A stretch of DNA of 64,000 bases from NCBI GenBank assembly GCA_947243795.1, contig OX365943.1, forward strand, positions 558,001-622,000, read 5' to 3'. The position numbers and the translations under genes were made by a program. Under the pieces are notes generated by a model. That model was not told the DNA's origin, made no database searches, and saw only the letters and a list, made by a program, of their open reading frames with translations. The stretch comes from Saccharomyces uvarum (lineage: Eukaryota; Ascomycota; Saccharomycetes; Saccharomycetales; Saccharomycetaceae). The stretch's first letter is position 1, and each line of letters starts with the position of its first letter. Positions 63,652-64,000 of this stretch are shown here, one piece after another.

Positions 63652-64000
63652 TTATAAAGTTGTATCAAATTTGTGATCAAACTGTTCATTGGTAGTGGAT
63701 GGAGAACCATCCAAATGAAAATCCAACTTGACTCTCAATTTCAATTTCCCGGATCCGGAGATCTTTAAAGATTGTTTGCAGATTTGGTTGGCCCTTATTG
63801 TTGAAGACGGATGTAATTGACCTAGTGTGAGTTTTTGAGCTTTAGGAACGGCACAGAAAGTTTGCAGATCCGATATTATAGACTTTGCTTGAAAAAACAA
63901 TTCTATATGTGCCAATCCAGAATTTGCTGAGAGTAAAGTAGCATATACGTTTAATGAAGCACTGTCATGGATCTTGGCAGCATTTGAAGGTAGTATGACG
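63652..64000 (-). CDS. APL4: Apl4, gamma-adaptin of the AP-1 complex, C-terminal end, cut by window edge
   Basis: The frame is open from the window edge to the stop at 63652-63654, about 115 codons. I read upstream from the visible LAHIELFFQAKS through VYATLLSANSG to the edge without a stop, so the true start is outside. This is the appendage (ear) domain of gamma-adaptin, which recruits accessory proteins such as Ent3 and Ent5; it ends DHKFDTTL. AP-1 sorts cargo in clathrin coats between the trans-Golgi and endosomes. Position next to YOP1 agrees with YPR029C. Confidence 0.92.
   Translation of the reverse strand, partial: VILPSNAAKIHDSASLNVYATLLSANSGLAHIELFFQAKSIISDLQTFCAVPKAQKLTLGQLHPSSTIRANQICKQSLKISGSGKLKLRVKLDFHLDGSPSTTNEQFDHKFDTTL

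Noticed and set aside
1-64000. CRISPR arrays, operons, bacterial or viral genes, a centromere or telomeric repeats
   Set aside because: None of their signatures was seen; gene content and signals are throughout those of a yeast chromosome arm.

Overview
The window is nuclear chromosomal DNA of a budding yeast of the genus Saccharomyces. Gene order, orientation and spacing follow the S. cerevisiae chromosome XVI right-arm block from YPR003C to YPR029C without a break. Compared from memory with the S. cerevisiae proteins, lengths mostly agree within a few residues but there are many substitutions, so I read this as another Saccharomyces species (of the kudriavzevii, mikatae, arboricola or uvarum/eubayanus kind). 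I cannot choose between them without an alignment.

Layout. 1-9.3 kb: the end of a SulP permease gene, then AIM45, HAL1, ICL2 and REC8, all on the minus strand, followed by a tRNA-Gly. 10-14.5 kb: two plus-strand transcription factors, HAA1 (copper fist) and SUT2 (zinc cluster with a split motif). 14.7-21.3 kb: RPA135, a tRNA-Lys, the spliced mini-gene MIN8 and the APS/PAPS carrier YPR011C. 21.9-28.8 kb: two related C2H2 factors, CMR3 and YPR015C, separated by 5.2 kb of apparently non-coding DNA. 30-38 kb: TIF6, DSS4, RLF2, MCM4 and ATP20. 38.5-46.9 kb: AGC1 and the large regulator YPR022C/SDD4. 46.9-57.1 kb: EAF3, YME1, CCL1 and ATH1. 57.5-62.6 kb is the most unusual part: a short GATA-type zinc-finger gene that I do not recall at this place in S. 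cerevisiae, the membrane protein YPR027C, two unrecognised short reading frames with a GC-rich hairpin block, an intron-containing tRNA-Phe and a solo LTR. The window ends with the spliced YOP1 gene and the 3' end of APL4.

The genes do not form one pathway; this is ordinary yeast housekeeping and regulatory content. Several promoters carry recognisable regulon signatures: RRPE/PAC at RPA135 and TIF6 (ribosome biogenesis), a perfect early-cell-cycle box before MCM4, paired MCB elements before RLF2, and a PACE element between EAF3 and YME1. I corrected six starts (AIM45, ICL2, REC8, SUT2, AGC1 and the GATA gene) from non-ATG codons to the first in-frame ATG, and set the DSS4 start at its conserved internal Met. 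I found two genes with canonical introns (MIN8 and YOP1). I saw no CRISPR array, operon or clearly new biological system; the GATA gene and the 60.3-60.9 kb block are the best candidates for something undescribed.
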